NCBI RefSeq assembly: GCF_037975445.1
Contig: NZ_CP150254.1
Coordinates: forward strand, 2,416,001 to 2,480,000
Direction of reading: 5' to 3'
Length of the DNA stretch: 64,000 nucleotides
Origin: Peribacillus sp. FSL P2-0133
Lineage (GTDB): Bacteria > Bacillota > Bacilli > Bacillales > DSM-1321
Shown here in pieces: positions 1 through 8,761 of the stretch. The notes under the pieces were generated by a model. It did not search any database and was not told the origin of the DNA. It was given only the letters and a program-made list of their open reading frames with translations. Made by a program: the position numbers and the translations under genes. How positions within the stretch are numbered: the first letter of the stretch is position 1; each line of letters opens with the position of its first letter.

Positions 1-112
1 TTAAATATCGGTAACATTGTTTTTTATATGAAACAGAAGTTACTGCTATTTTTTGAAAGGGGGAGTTGGTGAAGTTTGATGGAATGATAGTCATTTTCTT
101 TATTGAAAATCA

Positions 113-126
113 TGAAAGCGCATTCA
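113..126 (+). promoter_or_regulatory. cre-like catabolite control (CcpA) site
   Basis: TGAAAGCGCATTCA, flanked by A on both sides, fits the relaxed cre consensus WTGNNARCGNWWWCAW at every position. It ends 28 bases before the ATG of the MFS permease. CcpA binding here would repress the permease when preferred sugars are present; this is inferred from the match only. The rest of bases 1-154 holds a purine-rich AAGGGGG stretch near 56 and a possible 20-codon GTG ORF ending near 131 that I do not support as a gene. Confidence 0.6.
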
Positions 127-154
127 AATGAGCCTATTATAAGGGGGAAATAAC

Positions 155-1435
155 ATGTTACAAGGTCAAAAAAGATGGTTGTACATTGCGATTCCTATTT
201 TTTTCTTCTGGTTTTTCGGCCAGATTGATAAAGTAGGTATCTCTGTTATCCAAACCGATCCGGGATTTTTAAGTGATCTTGGTTTAACTGGCCCGGATAA
301 AAATGCAAAAATTGGCTTGATCTCCTTTATATTCATGATTTCATACTCCTGTTCCAACATTTTTTGGGGAGTTATTATCGACAAGTTAGGGGCACGGAAA
401 ACAGCAGTTTTAGGTTTACTGGTATGGACAGCGACAATGGTCATGGGAGGGCTGTCCACTTCATACGAAATGTTTTTAATTAGTAGAGTCATCCTCGGAA
501 TTGGGGAAGGTATGATGATCCCGATATCGGGTAAATTCATTTCGAATTGGTTTAATAAACGAGAGCTTGGAAGGGCACAGTCATTCTGGATTACTGGAAA
601 CTACCTTGGCCCGGCAGTGGGTACCGTTATGCTCATTCTAATTATTTCAACGTTTCATTGGCAGGCCGCGTTCTTTGCTCTCGCCGCCTTTAACTTGTTT
701 ATAAATATTCCAATGTTCCTGTTTTTGACTCGTAATACGCCAGAAGAACATCCACGCATGAGTAATGAAGAAGTCTCCTATATTCGCCAAAAAGACGAAG
801 CGGATGATGTTCAGTCGAAGCAATTCTTCGCAAAGGATTATCGTTATTGGGTTGTTTGGTTCGGCAATTTGATGTCGTCCTTTCTTTTCTTTGGAATCAG
901 TATTTGGTTGCCTACATATCTCGTTGAAGCCAAAGGCTTTGAAAGGGAAGCAATGACTGGCATTACTTCATTATCGTGGCTATTCGCGCTTGGATTTGTC
1001 CTAGCTGGCGGATTTCTGGCGGACAAAACGAAGCGCCCGAGTTTGCTTGCGACCATTCTGTTCATACTAACAGCTGTATTTTTGACAATCGCTGTCATTA
1101 CACCGAATCCTATTTTTGCCGGCGTTTCCATGGGGCTTGCAATGGGAACTCAGGGTGGAATGTTCCATCTAACCAATTTCTTCATCATCAAATTTTCAAC
1201 ACCTGAAACAGCGGGCCGCGCAGCCGGTTTAATGGGATTCACAAATATTATGGGTGGATTTTCAAGCTATATTATGGGGTGGAGCCGCGATTTGTCCGGC
1301 GGTGATTTTGGTCCCTCGATTGCCATGCTGATCGTAGCAGCCACTCTTGGGTTTGTTGCGTACTTGTTTATGATTAAACAAGAAGTTGCTGAATATCACC
1401 TAAGTAATACGACAGGAAACAAACTAACTTTATAG
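155..1435 (+). CDS. MFS permease, ACS (anion:cation symporter) family
   Basis: This 426-residue protein has about 12 hydrophobic segments, the length and pattern of a major facilitator transporter. The first helix contains the FGQIDKVGISV stretch typical of the ACS family, which imports organic anions such as glucarate, phthalate or 4-hydroxyphenylacetate. The loop after helix 2 reads DKLGARKT, the family DxxGxR/K motif. The ATG at 155 follows a good AGGGGGAAAT ribosome site. A cre-like box lies just upstream. The next genes encode a dihydrodiol dehydrogenase-like SDR, a hydrolase and an electron-transfer pair, so an aromatic or related organic acid is a reasonable substrate. The substrate cannot be read from sequence. 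Confidence 0.85.
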   Translation: MLQGQKRWLYIAIPIFFFWFFGQIDKVGISVIQTDPGFLSDLGLTGPDKNAKIGLISFIFMISYSCSNIFWGVIIDKLGARKTAVLGLLVWTATMVMGGLSTSYEMFLISRVILGIGEGMMIPISGKFISNWFNKRELGRAQSFWITGNYLGPAVGTVMLILIISTFHWQAAFFALAAFNLFINIPMFLFLTRNTPEEHPRMSNEEVSYIRQKDEADDVQSKQFFAKDYRYWVVWFGNLMSSFLFFGISIWLPTYLVEAKGFEREAMTGITSLSWLFALGFVLAGGFLADKTKRPSLLATILFILTAVFLTIAVITPNPIFAGVSMGLAMGTQGGMFHLTNFFIIKFSTPETAGRAAGLMGFTNIMGGFSSYIMGWSRDLSGGDFGPSIAMLIVAATLGFVAYLFMIKQEVAEYHLSNTTGNKLTL

Positions 1436-1628
1436 AGAGCAAAAAGTTAATATAATACGTTTTTTAGTAGGGTTTCTCAGTAAGAAGGGGCGCTGGATTC
1501 TTACTGAGAAACCACAATAAAATCTTGAATACTCATTGACGAGTACATAGGAGTAAGGATAACCACAGATTGATAGAAAACAAGTAATGTTTTCCCGAAC
1601 GATGGCTTCAGTTTTTTTATAGCTTACA

Positions 1629-1657
1629 TTGACAATAAAGCGATTACATTTTAGAAT
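1629..1657 (+). promoter_or_regulatory. Sigma-A promoter of the SDR gene
   Basis: A perfect TTGACA -35 at 1629-1634 is separated by 17 bases from a TAGAAT -10 at 1652-1657. Transcription would start near 1664, giving a leader of about 140 bases ahead of the SDR start codon. Confidence 0.75.
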
Positions 1658-1675
1658 TGTTTATATAAAAAAACA

Positions 1676-1695
1676 CTGTTTTGTATACAAAACAG
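1676..1695. promoter_or_regulatory. 20-bp perfect palindrome, GntR-type operator
   Basis: CTGTTTTGTATACAAAACAG is a perfect palindrome starting about 12 bases after the predicted transcription start. The TTGTATACAA core resembles operators of GntR/FadR-type repressors. Its position suggests that a bound repressor blocks the strong promoter upstream. No GntR gene is in the window, so the regulator would be encoded elsewhere, possibly just upstream. Confidence 0.65.
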
Positions 1696-1804
1696 AATAT
1701 GATCATTATTAAAAAATATGTGCTCGCTTACAAGACCTTATACTTGAATGGATCTTTGGATAACCATTCATCACGGTTGAAAGATAACAGAAGGGGTGGA
1801 GACA

Positions 1805-2593
1805 ATGGGCATGGCCTTAAAAGATAAAGTCGTATTGATTACAGGGGGAGCTTCTGGAATAGGAGAGGCTGTCACACGCCGTTTTATACAAGAAGGAGCA
1901 AAAGTGAGTATTATCGGCCGCTCTATAGACACGTTGGCGAAAATGAAAGAAGAATTTGGTGAAAATATCCTTACTTATCAGGGAGATGTAAGCAAATACG
2001 AAGACAATGAGCAAGCGGTCCAAGCTACTGTTGAGCAATTCGGAAAGTTAGATGTTTTCGTTGCGAATGCCGGCGTGTTCGATGGATTTGCCAAATTTGC
2101 CGATGTGACTCCTGAGGCGCTTTCCGAAGCGTATGATTTCCTTCTCAATATTAACGTAAAAGGCTCTTTTTTCGGGGCTAAAGCCGCTCTTGAAGAACTG
2201 AAAAAAACAAATGGCAATATTATTTTTACCGTGTCCGGTGCAAGTTTTTATCCAGATGGCGGCGGTGTATGGTACACAGCGAGCAAACACGCCCAAATTG
2301 GATTGATGCGCCAGCTTGCGTTCGAACTATCTCCTTCCATCCGGGTGAATGCGGTAGCCCCAGGTGGGACATTGACAGCACTCACGGTGATTCCACCGCT
2401 GCGTCCATTTGTGAAAATCGTCGATAATGATACGAAAGCAAGCAGCATTAAAAAACGGAATATTCTTCAACTTGCCCAGATGCCGGAAGATCACGTTGCG
2501 GCGTATGTGCTGTTAGCTTCTGACGAATCACGTGCGATCACCGGTGAAATCATTTCAAGCGACGGCGGATTGTCAGTGCGAGGACTTGGCTAA
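1805..2593 (+). CDS. SDR dehydrogenase, cis-dihydrodiol dehydrogenase-like
   Basis: A 262-residue short-chain dehydrogenase. It has the NAD-binding TGGASGIG motif (residues 13-20), ANAG (87-90), and the catalytic Ser144, Tyr157 and Lys161. The layout (FGENIL, GKLDVFVANAGVFD, YPDGGGVWYTASKHA, closing GGLSVRGLG) recalls the BphB/HcaB group, which oxidises cis-dihydrodiols made by ring-hydroxylating dioxygenases to catechols. I chose ATG 1805 because AGGGG lies eight bases before it; a GTG at 1796 overlaps that ribosome site. It has its own promoter and operator. The ferredoxin and reductase downstream would suit such a dioxygenase, but none is visible in the window. Confidence 0.8.
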   Translation: MGMALKDKVVLITGGASGIGEAVTRRFIQEGAKVSIIGRSIDTLAKMKEEFGENILTYQGDVSKYEDNEQAVQATVEQFGKLDVFVANAGVFDGFAKFADVTPEALSEAYDFLLNINVKGSFFGAKAALEELKKTNGNIIFTVSGASFYPDGGGVWYTASKHAQIGLMRQLAFELSPSIRVNAVAPGGTLTALTVIPPLRPFVKIVDNDTKASSIKKRNILQLAQMPEDHVAAYVLLASDESRAITGEIISSDGGLSVRGLG

Positions 2594-2755
2594 GCTGGCA
2601 CAGTTTTTGAATACTGTTTTAGTTAAGTTGAAAGACGGGAACGGAAGTCGATTTTCCTGCTTATCTTCAAGAAAAAGGAAGCACTTTTTTTATCAGATCA
2701 AAACGAAAGCTATTTCCAGGCGAAATATTATTTTAGTAAATCATTTGCTATTTTA

Positions 2756-2781
2756 AGGTAATATATTTCAAGTTATTACCT
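2756..2781. promoter_or_regulatory. Inverted repeat upstream of the hydrolase
   Basis: Arms AGGTAATA (2756-2763) and TATTACCT (2774-2781) with a 10-base spacer end 50 bases before the hydrolase start. No T run follows, so this looks like a protein-binding dyad rather than a terminator. Confidence 0.4.
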
Positions 2782-2831
2782 AAACTGTATTGTTCAAAGT
2801 TATGCCCAAAAAAATAAGGGGGACTGATATT

Positions 2832-3626
2832 ATGCCATACGTAAAAGTAGAAGATTTAAGTATACATTATGAATTAGAAGGTAATGGAGAACCTTTAGTA
2901 TTATTACATGGTATGAGCAATAATTCACAGTCATGGAAGGAACAGATCCAGGAATTAAAGGAGCATTATACAGTAATTGCATGGGATGCCCCGGGTTATG
3001 GGAAAAGTTCAGATCCAGCTGAAGAATTTAGAAATTTTAAAGAGTTTGCGCGTATTCTGAACGGCATGATGGATCAGCTAAAGTTGGAAAAAATCCACCT
3101 GCTCGGCCATTCAATGGGAGCAGCAATTGCGATAGAGTACTGTTGCCTGTACCCTGATAAGATTAATAAACTAATATTAGCCGATTCGACAAGAGGGGCT
3201 GCTGCTCTAACCCCAGAAGAGAACGAGACGAAATTGAAAAATCGATTATTTTCAATTGAAAACCTTTCTACAGAGGAGATAGCGGAAAAGAGGATACAAG
3301 CACTGCTATCCCCCCATGCTTCAGAAAAAGTCCATACACGAGTAAAAGAGATTATGACACAGATAAGACCAGCAGGGTATCGTTCGGTAGCATATTCACT
3401 TTATCATCTAAATCAAATGAAATCGTTATCTCATATAGATGTTCCTGTTCTTGTAATTTGTGGTGAGTTGGATACTGTAACTCCTATAAAGGAGTCGGAA
3501 GCAATTCATGAAGAGTTAATAAACTCCCGGCTAGTGATAATTCCAGAAGGCGGTCATTTGTGTTACCAGGAAAATCCTGAAAAGTTTAATTCAAGCATTT
3601 TGGAATTTTTGAACAATATTGAGTAG
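2832..3626 (+). CDS. Alpha/beta-fold hydrolase (enol-lactonase / C-C hydrolase type)
   Basis: A 264-residue alpha/beta hydrolase. It carries the HGM oxyanion segment near residue 26, the nucleophile elbow GHSMG with Ser94, acid Asp214 in GELDTVTP, and His242 in EGGH, so the triad is complete. Size and spacing fit the PcaD (3-oxoadipate enol-lactonase) and BphD/MhpC ring-cleavage hydrolases, which cannot be separated by eye. The start is ATG 2832, preceded by AAGGGGG; an in-frame TTG at 2790 lacks a ribosome site. It lies between the dihydrodiol dehydrogenase-like gene and the ferredoxin, which favours a role in aromatic or cyclic-compound breakdown. Confidence 0.8.
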   Translation: MPYVKVEDLSIHYELEGNGEPLVLLHGMSNNSQSWKEQIQELKEHYTVIAWDAPGYGKSSDPAEEFRNFKEFARILNGMMDQLKLEKIHLLGHSMGAAIAIEYCCLYPDKINKLILADSTRGAAALTPEENETKLKNRLFSIENLSTEEIAEKRIQALLSPHASEKVHTRVKEIMTQIRPAGYRSVAYSLYHLNQMKSLSHIDVPVLVICGELDTVTPIKESEAIHEELINSRLVIIPEGGHLCYQENPEKFNSSILEFLNNIE

Positions 3627-3651
3627 GGTAAAAACGAATTCGATAGCTTAA

Positions 3652-3963
<312 letters not shown>

Positions 3964-4204
3964 TATTTATAGATATAATCAATGAGGGCGTTTGTACTGA
4001 TTATAGATTTATAGATTTTAAAACTAGGGAAATTGACGTCACTAGTTTGTCTTTTGAAAGGGTGGATATTTTACAATATTATCCATAATTATTATAAGGT
4101 GAAAAGGAAGAATTACTTGTGTAAACATTACAAGTCAATCCCTTACAACCTGTAAATCACGTTCAGTATGAACAACCAACCTAGAAAAACAAGGAGTGAT
4201 TACA

Positions 4205-5197
4205 TTGACAGAAGATAAGAAGGTATATGACATAACAATTATTGGCGGCGGCCCAGTTGGCTTGTTTACGGCGTTCTATGGCGGAATGAGGCAAGCAAAG
4301 GTAAAAATCCTTGAAAGTCTTCCTCAATTGGGAGGACAGCTCTCGGCTCTTTATCCCGAAAAATTCATTTATGATATAGCTGGATTTCCAAAAGTAAGGG
4401 CACAGGAATTGATAGAGAATTTAAAAGAACAAATGAAAGTATTCGAACCAACAATTTGTCTTGAAGAAGCAGTTGAGCAGATGGAAAAGCAAGAAGACGG
4501 AACATTTAAGATCACCACAAACCTTGATACTCATTTTTCTAAATCAGTTATCATTACTGCTGGAAATGGAGCCTTTCAACCCCGTAAACTGGAATTGGAA
4601 GATTCAACACAGTTCGAAAATAAGAATTTGCATTATTTCGTGAATGATATGAACCGATTTAAAGGAAGAAAAGTGGCGATTCTAGGCGGTGGGGATTCTG
4701 CTGTTGATTGGGCCCTTATGTTAGAGCCGATTGCAGAAAAGGTAACATTGATACACAGAAGAGATAAATTCCGTGCCCATGAACATAGTGTAGAAAAATT
4801 AGTGAATTCCTCTGTTGAGGTCAAAACACCTTATATTCCCTCCGAACTGGTTGGAGCAGATCAAATTTCTCAAATTGTTTTAGAACATACTAAGACTCAA
4901 CAAAAAGAAGTGGTTGACGTAGATGATTTAATTATTAATTACGGCTTTGTCTCTTCTCTTGGAGCGATTAAAGAATGGGGTTTAAACATCAATAAAAATG
5001 CAATTATCGTTAATTCCAAACAAGAAACAAACATTTCAGGCATTTACGCGGCCGGGGATATTTGTACGTATGATGGAAAGGTTAAATTAATTGCTTCCGG
5101 ATTTGGTGAAGGCCCTACGGCAGTTAATAATGCCAAAGCCTATATTGATCCCATGGCGAAAGTTCAGCCGTTGCATAGTACTTCCTTATTCGGTTGA
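4205..5197 (+). CDS. Ferredoxin-NADP+ reductase, YumC (thioredoxin reductase-like) type
   Basis: A 330-residue flavoprotein with an N-terminal FAD motif GGGPVG, the [11 protein letters not shown] stretch, an NADPH motif [11 protein letters not shown] near the middle, and a C-terminal FAD segment [23 protein letters not shown]. It closely resembles B. subtilis YumC and lacks the CxxC redox pair of thioredoxin reductases, as expected for this FNR class. It would reduce the adjacent ferredoxin with NADPH. I chose TTG 4205 because AAGGAG (4191-4196) is properly spaced; GTG 4196 overlaps that site. A 6-bp dyad ACTTGT/ACAAGT lies at 4115-4135. The gap from the ferredoxin gene (241 bases) may hold a separate promoter. 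Confidence 0.92.
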   Translation: MTEDKKVYDITIIGGGPVGLFTAFYGGMRQAKVKILESLPQLGGQLSALYPEKFIYDIAGFPKVRAQELIENLKEQMKVFEPTICLEEAVEQMEKQEDGTFKITTNLDTHFSKSVIITAGNGAFQPRKLELEDSTQFENKNLHYFVNDMNRFKGRKVAILGGGDSAVDWALMLEPIAEKVTLIHRRDKFRAHEHSVEKLVNSSVEVKTPYIPSELVGADQISQIVLEHTKTQQKEVVDVDDLIINYGFVSSLGAIKEWGLNINKNAIIVNSKQETNISGIYAAGDICTYDGKVKLIASGFGEGPTAVNNAKAYIDPMAKVQPLHSTSLFG

Positions 5198-5398
5198 TAT
5201 ATTTGGCAATAAGCCTATTCTGAAGAAATGCACGTAGCCAGACGCAAAATAAAGAGTGATGGATAGGGGTCTCGATAGTCCTGATTTTTAATGGAGATGA
5301 AACTTAAAGTAGATATCGAGGCTTTACAGGTTTTGTTGCCTAATGAACTAACTGGTTGATAGTTCAGCAAAGGAGACAGGCTAAGATGACTGAAAAAT

Positions 5399-5437
5399 AA
5401 AAGTCGAATTCCTTCACGGTTAGGAATTCGACTTTTT
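5399..5437. terminator. Intrinsic terminator, usable in both directions
   Basis: The stem AAAAGTCGAATTCCT pairs with AGGAATTCGACTTTT around a short loop and is followed by T5. A-rich sequence on the left makes it usable from the minus strand too. It would end the ferredoxin reductase transcript. Confidence 0.85.
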
Positions 5438-5558
5438 AGTTTGTTTAAGTAACGTCTCTATAGCGATTCTTCAAAATATTAATCTTTGTAAGTAAAAGAT
5501 AGAAATGAGCATGCTTGTTAGTGTTAAATAATAGGTTGCTTTCTAACAAAATCCCCGG

Positions 5559-5818
5559 TTATTCTGCCACGACATGGGGCGGTTCGGTTATACCTTTGGT
5601 GAAATAAAATCCCATTGCACCTACGATGGCTAATACAAAGAATTTAAGAATAAATGATTGTTTACCTGAATCGATCGGGACAGCAGAATATTCATAGTGG
5701 CCAGTGAGCATGCTTTTTTACCATTGCAATGGATATGATTAAACCAGGATGGACTTCTGGGAAATACGGACCAATTAAGGATAGGAGATACCTAATACGA
5801 AATCTTAAACAATGCTAG
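5559..5818 (-). pseudogene. Decayed C-terminal fragment of a membrane protein
   Basis: On the minus strand a 50-codon ATG frame (5711 down to 5559) contains one clear membrane segment (FFVLAIVGAMGFYF) and a C-terminal tail, but no ribosome site. The preceding sequence, read in the neighbouring frame, gives a sensible hydrophobic stretch (IGPYFPEVHPGLIISIAMV) that runs into it. The two frames meet at a run of A (5714-5719 on the plus strand). This looks like the end of a transporter broken by a frameshift and truncated upstream. I could not identify the family. Confidence 0.4.
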
Positions 5819-5856
5819 TCGTGTAAATTTTTCGATAACGGGTATCTTGTCTTAAC

Positions 5857-7029
5857 TCATTCAAATGTTCCTTTTATCAACGGAATACCCTTTTCTACCA
5901 TAACTTGTCCTCTTGCCATTACAGTGCTAATTGCCAAAGTTTCCTTTTGCAATAGTACGATATCTGCATCCTTCCCGGTTTGGATATTGCCCTTGTTCGA
6001 TAGTTTCAGCACTTGTGCGGGATTCGTGGTGATGACCTTCAGTGCCGTTTCAAGGGGGATTCCTTCTTCTAAAACAGAATCACGCACTTCCTGATATAGC
6101 GAAGATACTTTTCCCACTTGAAGGCCTGCATACTCTCCATGGGTGTTGAAAAACGGAAGGCTGGCCTGTCCGTCTGAAGAGAAGGTTATGTGTCCGACTG
6201 GTACCCCTTCTTCAAGCATCATCCGCAAGGCAATGCTGCACTTCACTTCGCCATCATCCAGAAACTGAGGAATGGTGCTTGTTGTAAAGTCTACGTACCC
6301 GCCGCGCTTAGCGTAATCAATTCCCGCCTTGAATAATTCTTCATTTCGGTTGATATGTGTCGGATGGAGCTGCCGAATCGGAATGTTGGTTTTATCAGCA
6401 ATTGCATGTAACAACGAGAGCTCGCCATCTCCGTCTCCTACATGAACTTCTAATATACCAGCTTTTCCTGACAGAATACCACCGTTGCGTGCCGCTGCGG
6501 CGATCTTGGTCAATTCTTCAAAAGTGGGTTCTGATGATCTATGGTCGGAGATGGCAATCTCCCCGACACCGATGATTTTGTCGATGAGTATAAGGTCATC
6601 TTCGATTTTTCCTGTCAATGTTTTTACTGGCACCTGGTAGGAACCTGTATGAATGAAACAGGAAATACCCTCTTCTTCAAGCGCCCGGGCCTTGGCAAGC
6701 AGGCTTTCCATTCTACGCGTAGTTCCGTCCGTACCGAGCAAGCCGACCAGCGTTGTAATACCGGAAGTCGTAATATCCGTAAGCATCAGCTCAGGGGTGC
6801 GGGTTTTGAATCCGCCCTCACCGCCTCCGCCAATAATATGAACATGTGAATCTATGAAACCTGGAACAACTAAAAGATTGGTCGCATCAATGATATGAAT
6901 AGGAGCAAAGTTGTCAGGAATCTCGATACTGTCATCGATGAATGCGATTTTATCATTTGTGATCAAAACGTCTTTCCGTCCTAAGTAATTGGGTGAGTAT
7001 ATCTCGCCATTTTTGATTAAAGTAAGCAA
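5857..7029 (-). CDS. iadA: Isoaspartyl dipeptidase (beta-aspartyl peptidase)
   Basis: A 390-residue amidohydrolase, the same length as E. coli IadA and alike throughout. It has the metal pair His62/His64 (DSHVHIIGGGGEGG), the RTPE motif, ISDHRS, a THINRN histidine segment and the catalytic-Asp stretch TFSSDG. It cleaves beta-aspartyl (isoaspartyl) dipeptides in the cytoplasm. The position matching the carbamylated Lys162 of the E. coli enzyme appears to be Glu158 (VGEIAISDHRS), so a carboxylate may bridge the metals. The start is TTG 7029 behind AGGAGG. It follows the YfcC permease gene by 36 bases and should be co-transcribed from the sigma-54 promoter. Confidence 0.93.
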   Translation of the reverse strand: MLTLIKNGEIYSPNYLGRKDVLITNDKIAFIDDSIEIPDNFAPIHIIDATNLLVVPGFIDSHVHIIGGGGEGGFKTRTPELMLTDITTSGITTLVGLLGTDGTTRRMESLLAKARALEEEGISCFIHTGSYQVPVKTLTGKIEDDLILIDKIIGVGEIAISDHRSSEPTFEELTKIAAAARNGGILSGKAGILEVHVGDGDGELSLLHAIADKTNIPIRQLHPTHINRNEELFKAGIDYAKRGGYVDFTTSTIPQFLDDGEVKCSIALRMMLEEGVPVGHITFSSDGQASLPFFNTHGEYAGLQVGKVSSLYQEVRDSVLEEGIPLETALKVITTNPAQVLKLSNKGNIQTGKDADIVLLQKETLAISTVMARGQVMVEKGIPLIKGTFE

Positions 7030-7065
7030 TGCGTTTCTCCTCCTGTAATTAATTCGTGATTTTTA

Positions 7066-8487
7066 TCAGAATGGACCATATCCGATGAAGTGAGCCATGA
7101 TGACGGCTATTAATCCGATGAGATATTGAATGAGTACTAGGGGCAGAATCCACTTCGCCCATTTTGTCCAAGGTATGCCTGCAATTGCCAAGCCCGCCAT
7201 CAAGGTGGTAGCGGTCGGGAAAATCATATTTCCAATTCCGTCCGCAAAAGAGAAAGACAACACTGCAGTTTGACGTGTAATATCCAATAAGTCTGCGAGC
7301 GGAACCATAATTGGCATGGTCAACATCGCATGGCCGGTGCCGGAAGCTAGAATAAAATGAATGAGAGTTTGGAAGCTGTACATGCCGGCAACGCTTAAAT
7401 AGGCCGGAACATGCTGAATAGTTTCAGATATTTGATGGAGCATAGGGTCGACGATATGTCCCTCATTCAATACAACAAGAATGGCGCGTGATACGCCAAT
7501 AATCAAAGCACCGCCCAGCAAGGCTGCAGATCCATTGGTAAAGGAGCTGACAATGTGATCCGCAGACAATTTTCCGATGATTCCAATAACAATTGTCAAT
7601 ATAATGAATAAGGCAGCGATTTCTGTCATGTACCATTGGAACTTGATGACTCCAAACGCCAAGACGATATAGTTAATTAAGAAACTGCCTAAGATGAACT
7701 TATGTCTCGCTGTTAACTTCCCACTTGATTGCAGCAGTTTTTTCGATTCTTCTTTTGTATATTTCCCATAGATACCGATGGAAGGATTTTTCTTTACCTT
7801 CATTGCGTAACGATGGATATAAAGAACGGAAACAAGGTAGACGATAATAAATAAAATAAGGCGTAACCCTATACCTGAGAACATCGGCAATTCAGCAATG
7901 CCTTGCGCTAGTCCTACTGTGAATGGATTCATTATGGCAGTCGTGAACCCCGACAATGCCCCAACAATGACGATGGCGGTTCCTGTAATTGTATCGAATC
8001 CGAGAGCCAACGCGAGCGGAATGATAAGAGGAAGATATGCTAGTGTTTCTTCCGCCATTCCCATTAAGGAGCCGCCTACAGCAAAAAACAACATCACGAC
8101 AGGAATTAATAGCTTTTCACGTGTCGCCAACTTCCGAGCCATTGTGGCGATAAGCACATCAACCGTCCCTGTTGCTCTTAAAACACCGAAAAACCCTCCA
8201 ATAATCAATAAGAAAAAGATGATATTGCCGGCTTCAACCATTCCTGTGTGAATAGCTTTTATCATATCGAAAAATTCCACCGGTGCAGATTCTATCCATT
8301 TAAAAGAAGTGGCGTCAACAGTTGTCCGTCCATCTGCTTCGATTCGTGTATATTCCCCGGCCGGCAAAATGTAAGTAAATAGAGTTGCTATGGCGAGAAT
8401 GCAGAGCAGCAATACAAAAACATTGATTTTTCTCTCTTTTTCCCCCGCTGTTTCCAGCAAAACAGCTTTCTCTTCTATTCGGCTCAT
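7066..8487 (-). CDS. YfcC-family (ArcD/DcuC superfamily) membrane transporter
   Basis: A 473-residue membrane protein with about 12 hydrophobic helices after a cytoplasmic N-terminus of about 22 residues. It has the YfcC marks ILPAGEYTR near the first external loop, GMAEETLAYLPLIIPLA, and a C-terminal ASGTGHAMLTMPIMVPLADLL segment. Relatives exchange arginine/ornithine or import peptides and C4-dicarboxylates; the true substrate is unknown. ATG 8487 follows AAAGGAGAGACACTT. Paired with iadA and headed by a sigma-54 promoter, it most likely brings in a beta-aspartyl peptide or exports a product of its cleavage. A weak cre-like sequence lies at 8527-8540. Confidence 0.85.
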   Translation of the reverse strand: MSRIEEKAVLLETAGEKERKINVFVLLLCILAIATLFTYILPAGEYTRIEADGRTTVDATSFKWIESAPVEFFDMIKAIHTGMVEAGNIIFFLLIIGGFFGVLRATGTVDVLIATMARKLATREKLLIPVVMLFFAVGGSLMGMAEETLAYLPLIIPLALALGFDTITGTAIVIVGALSGFTTAIMNPFTVGLAQGIAELPMFSGIGLRLILFIIVYLVSVLYIHRYAMKVKKNPSIGIYGKYTKEESKKLLQSSGKLTARHKFILGSFLINYIVLAFGVIKFQWYMTEIAALFIILTIVIGIIGKLSADHIVSSFTNGSAALLGGALIIGVSRAILVVLNEGHIVDPMLHQISETIQHVPAYLSVAGMYSFQTLIHFILASGTGHAMLTMPIMVPLADLLDITRQTAVLSFSFADGIGNMIFPTATTLMAGLAIAGIPWTKWAKWILPLVLIQYLIGLIAVIMAHFIGYGPF

Positions 8488-8633
8488 AAGTGTCTCTCCT
8501 TTGAATTTAAAATAAGTTCATGGAACTAATACGCTTACAAAATATTGCCGGCCTATCGGCTATCATCTGTTTTTCTAGTATTCTGCTGTTTCCCTCCTTT
8601 TCAAAACCATAGGCACGTCAATGTCAATAGATA

Positions 8634-8649
8634 TGCAAAATCTGTGCCA
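8634..8649 (-). promoter_or_regulatory. Sigma-54 (-24/-12) promoter
   Basis: Read on the minus strand, TGGCACAGATTTTGCA matches the sigma-54 consensus TGGCAC-N5-TTGCA exactly. Transcription would start near 8623, giving a leader of about 135 bases before the YfcC start codon at 8487. The divergent gene encodes a sigma-54 activator, which is the expected partner. Confidence 0.9.
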
Positions 8650-8701
8650 ATATGGGGTAATTGATTTTTATGAAAACTTAATGGTTGAATTGAAGTTTTA
8701 G

Positions 8702-8747
8702 GTCTTTAATGGTTCTTTTTGGTGATATAATAGTACCAATTAAAGAC
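8702..8747. promoter_or_regulatory. Inverted repeat spanning the activator promoter
   Basis: GTCTTTAATGG (8702-8712) and CCAATTAAAGAC (8736-8747) form a near-perfect dyad around a consensus TATAAT -10 (8726-8731) for the plus-strand activator gene. It lies 53-113 bases upstream of the sigma-54 promoter's -24 element, a usual place for an activator binding site. It could serve both as enhancer for iadA and as an autoregulatory operator; this is inferred from position. Confidence 0.5.
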
Positions 8748-8761
8748 AGGTAGGTGTTTTT

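Larger units (their letters stand above)
1436..1804. other. Intergenic region with hairpin, promoter and operator
   Basis: This 369-base gap holds a perfect 16-bp inverted repeat (1471-1486 and 1498-1513, 11-base loop), then a sigma-A promoter and a 20-bp palindrome listed separately. The hairpin lacks a downstream T run on either strand, so it is a poor intrinsic terminator and may be an mRNA-end stabiliser or a protein site. I see no gene here. Confidence 0.6.
5198..5856. other. 659-base gap with terminator and decayed coding fragment
   Basis: Apart from the terminator at 5399-5437 and the transporter-like fragment near 5559-5818, listed separately, I see no intact gene, RNA or repeat here. 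Bases 5198-5398 show no convincing signal. Confidence 0.6.

Noticed and set aside
6541-6849. Plus-strand frames opposite iadA
   Set aside because: They are antisense shadows of a well-supported gene and carry no motif of their own.
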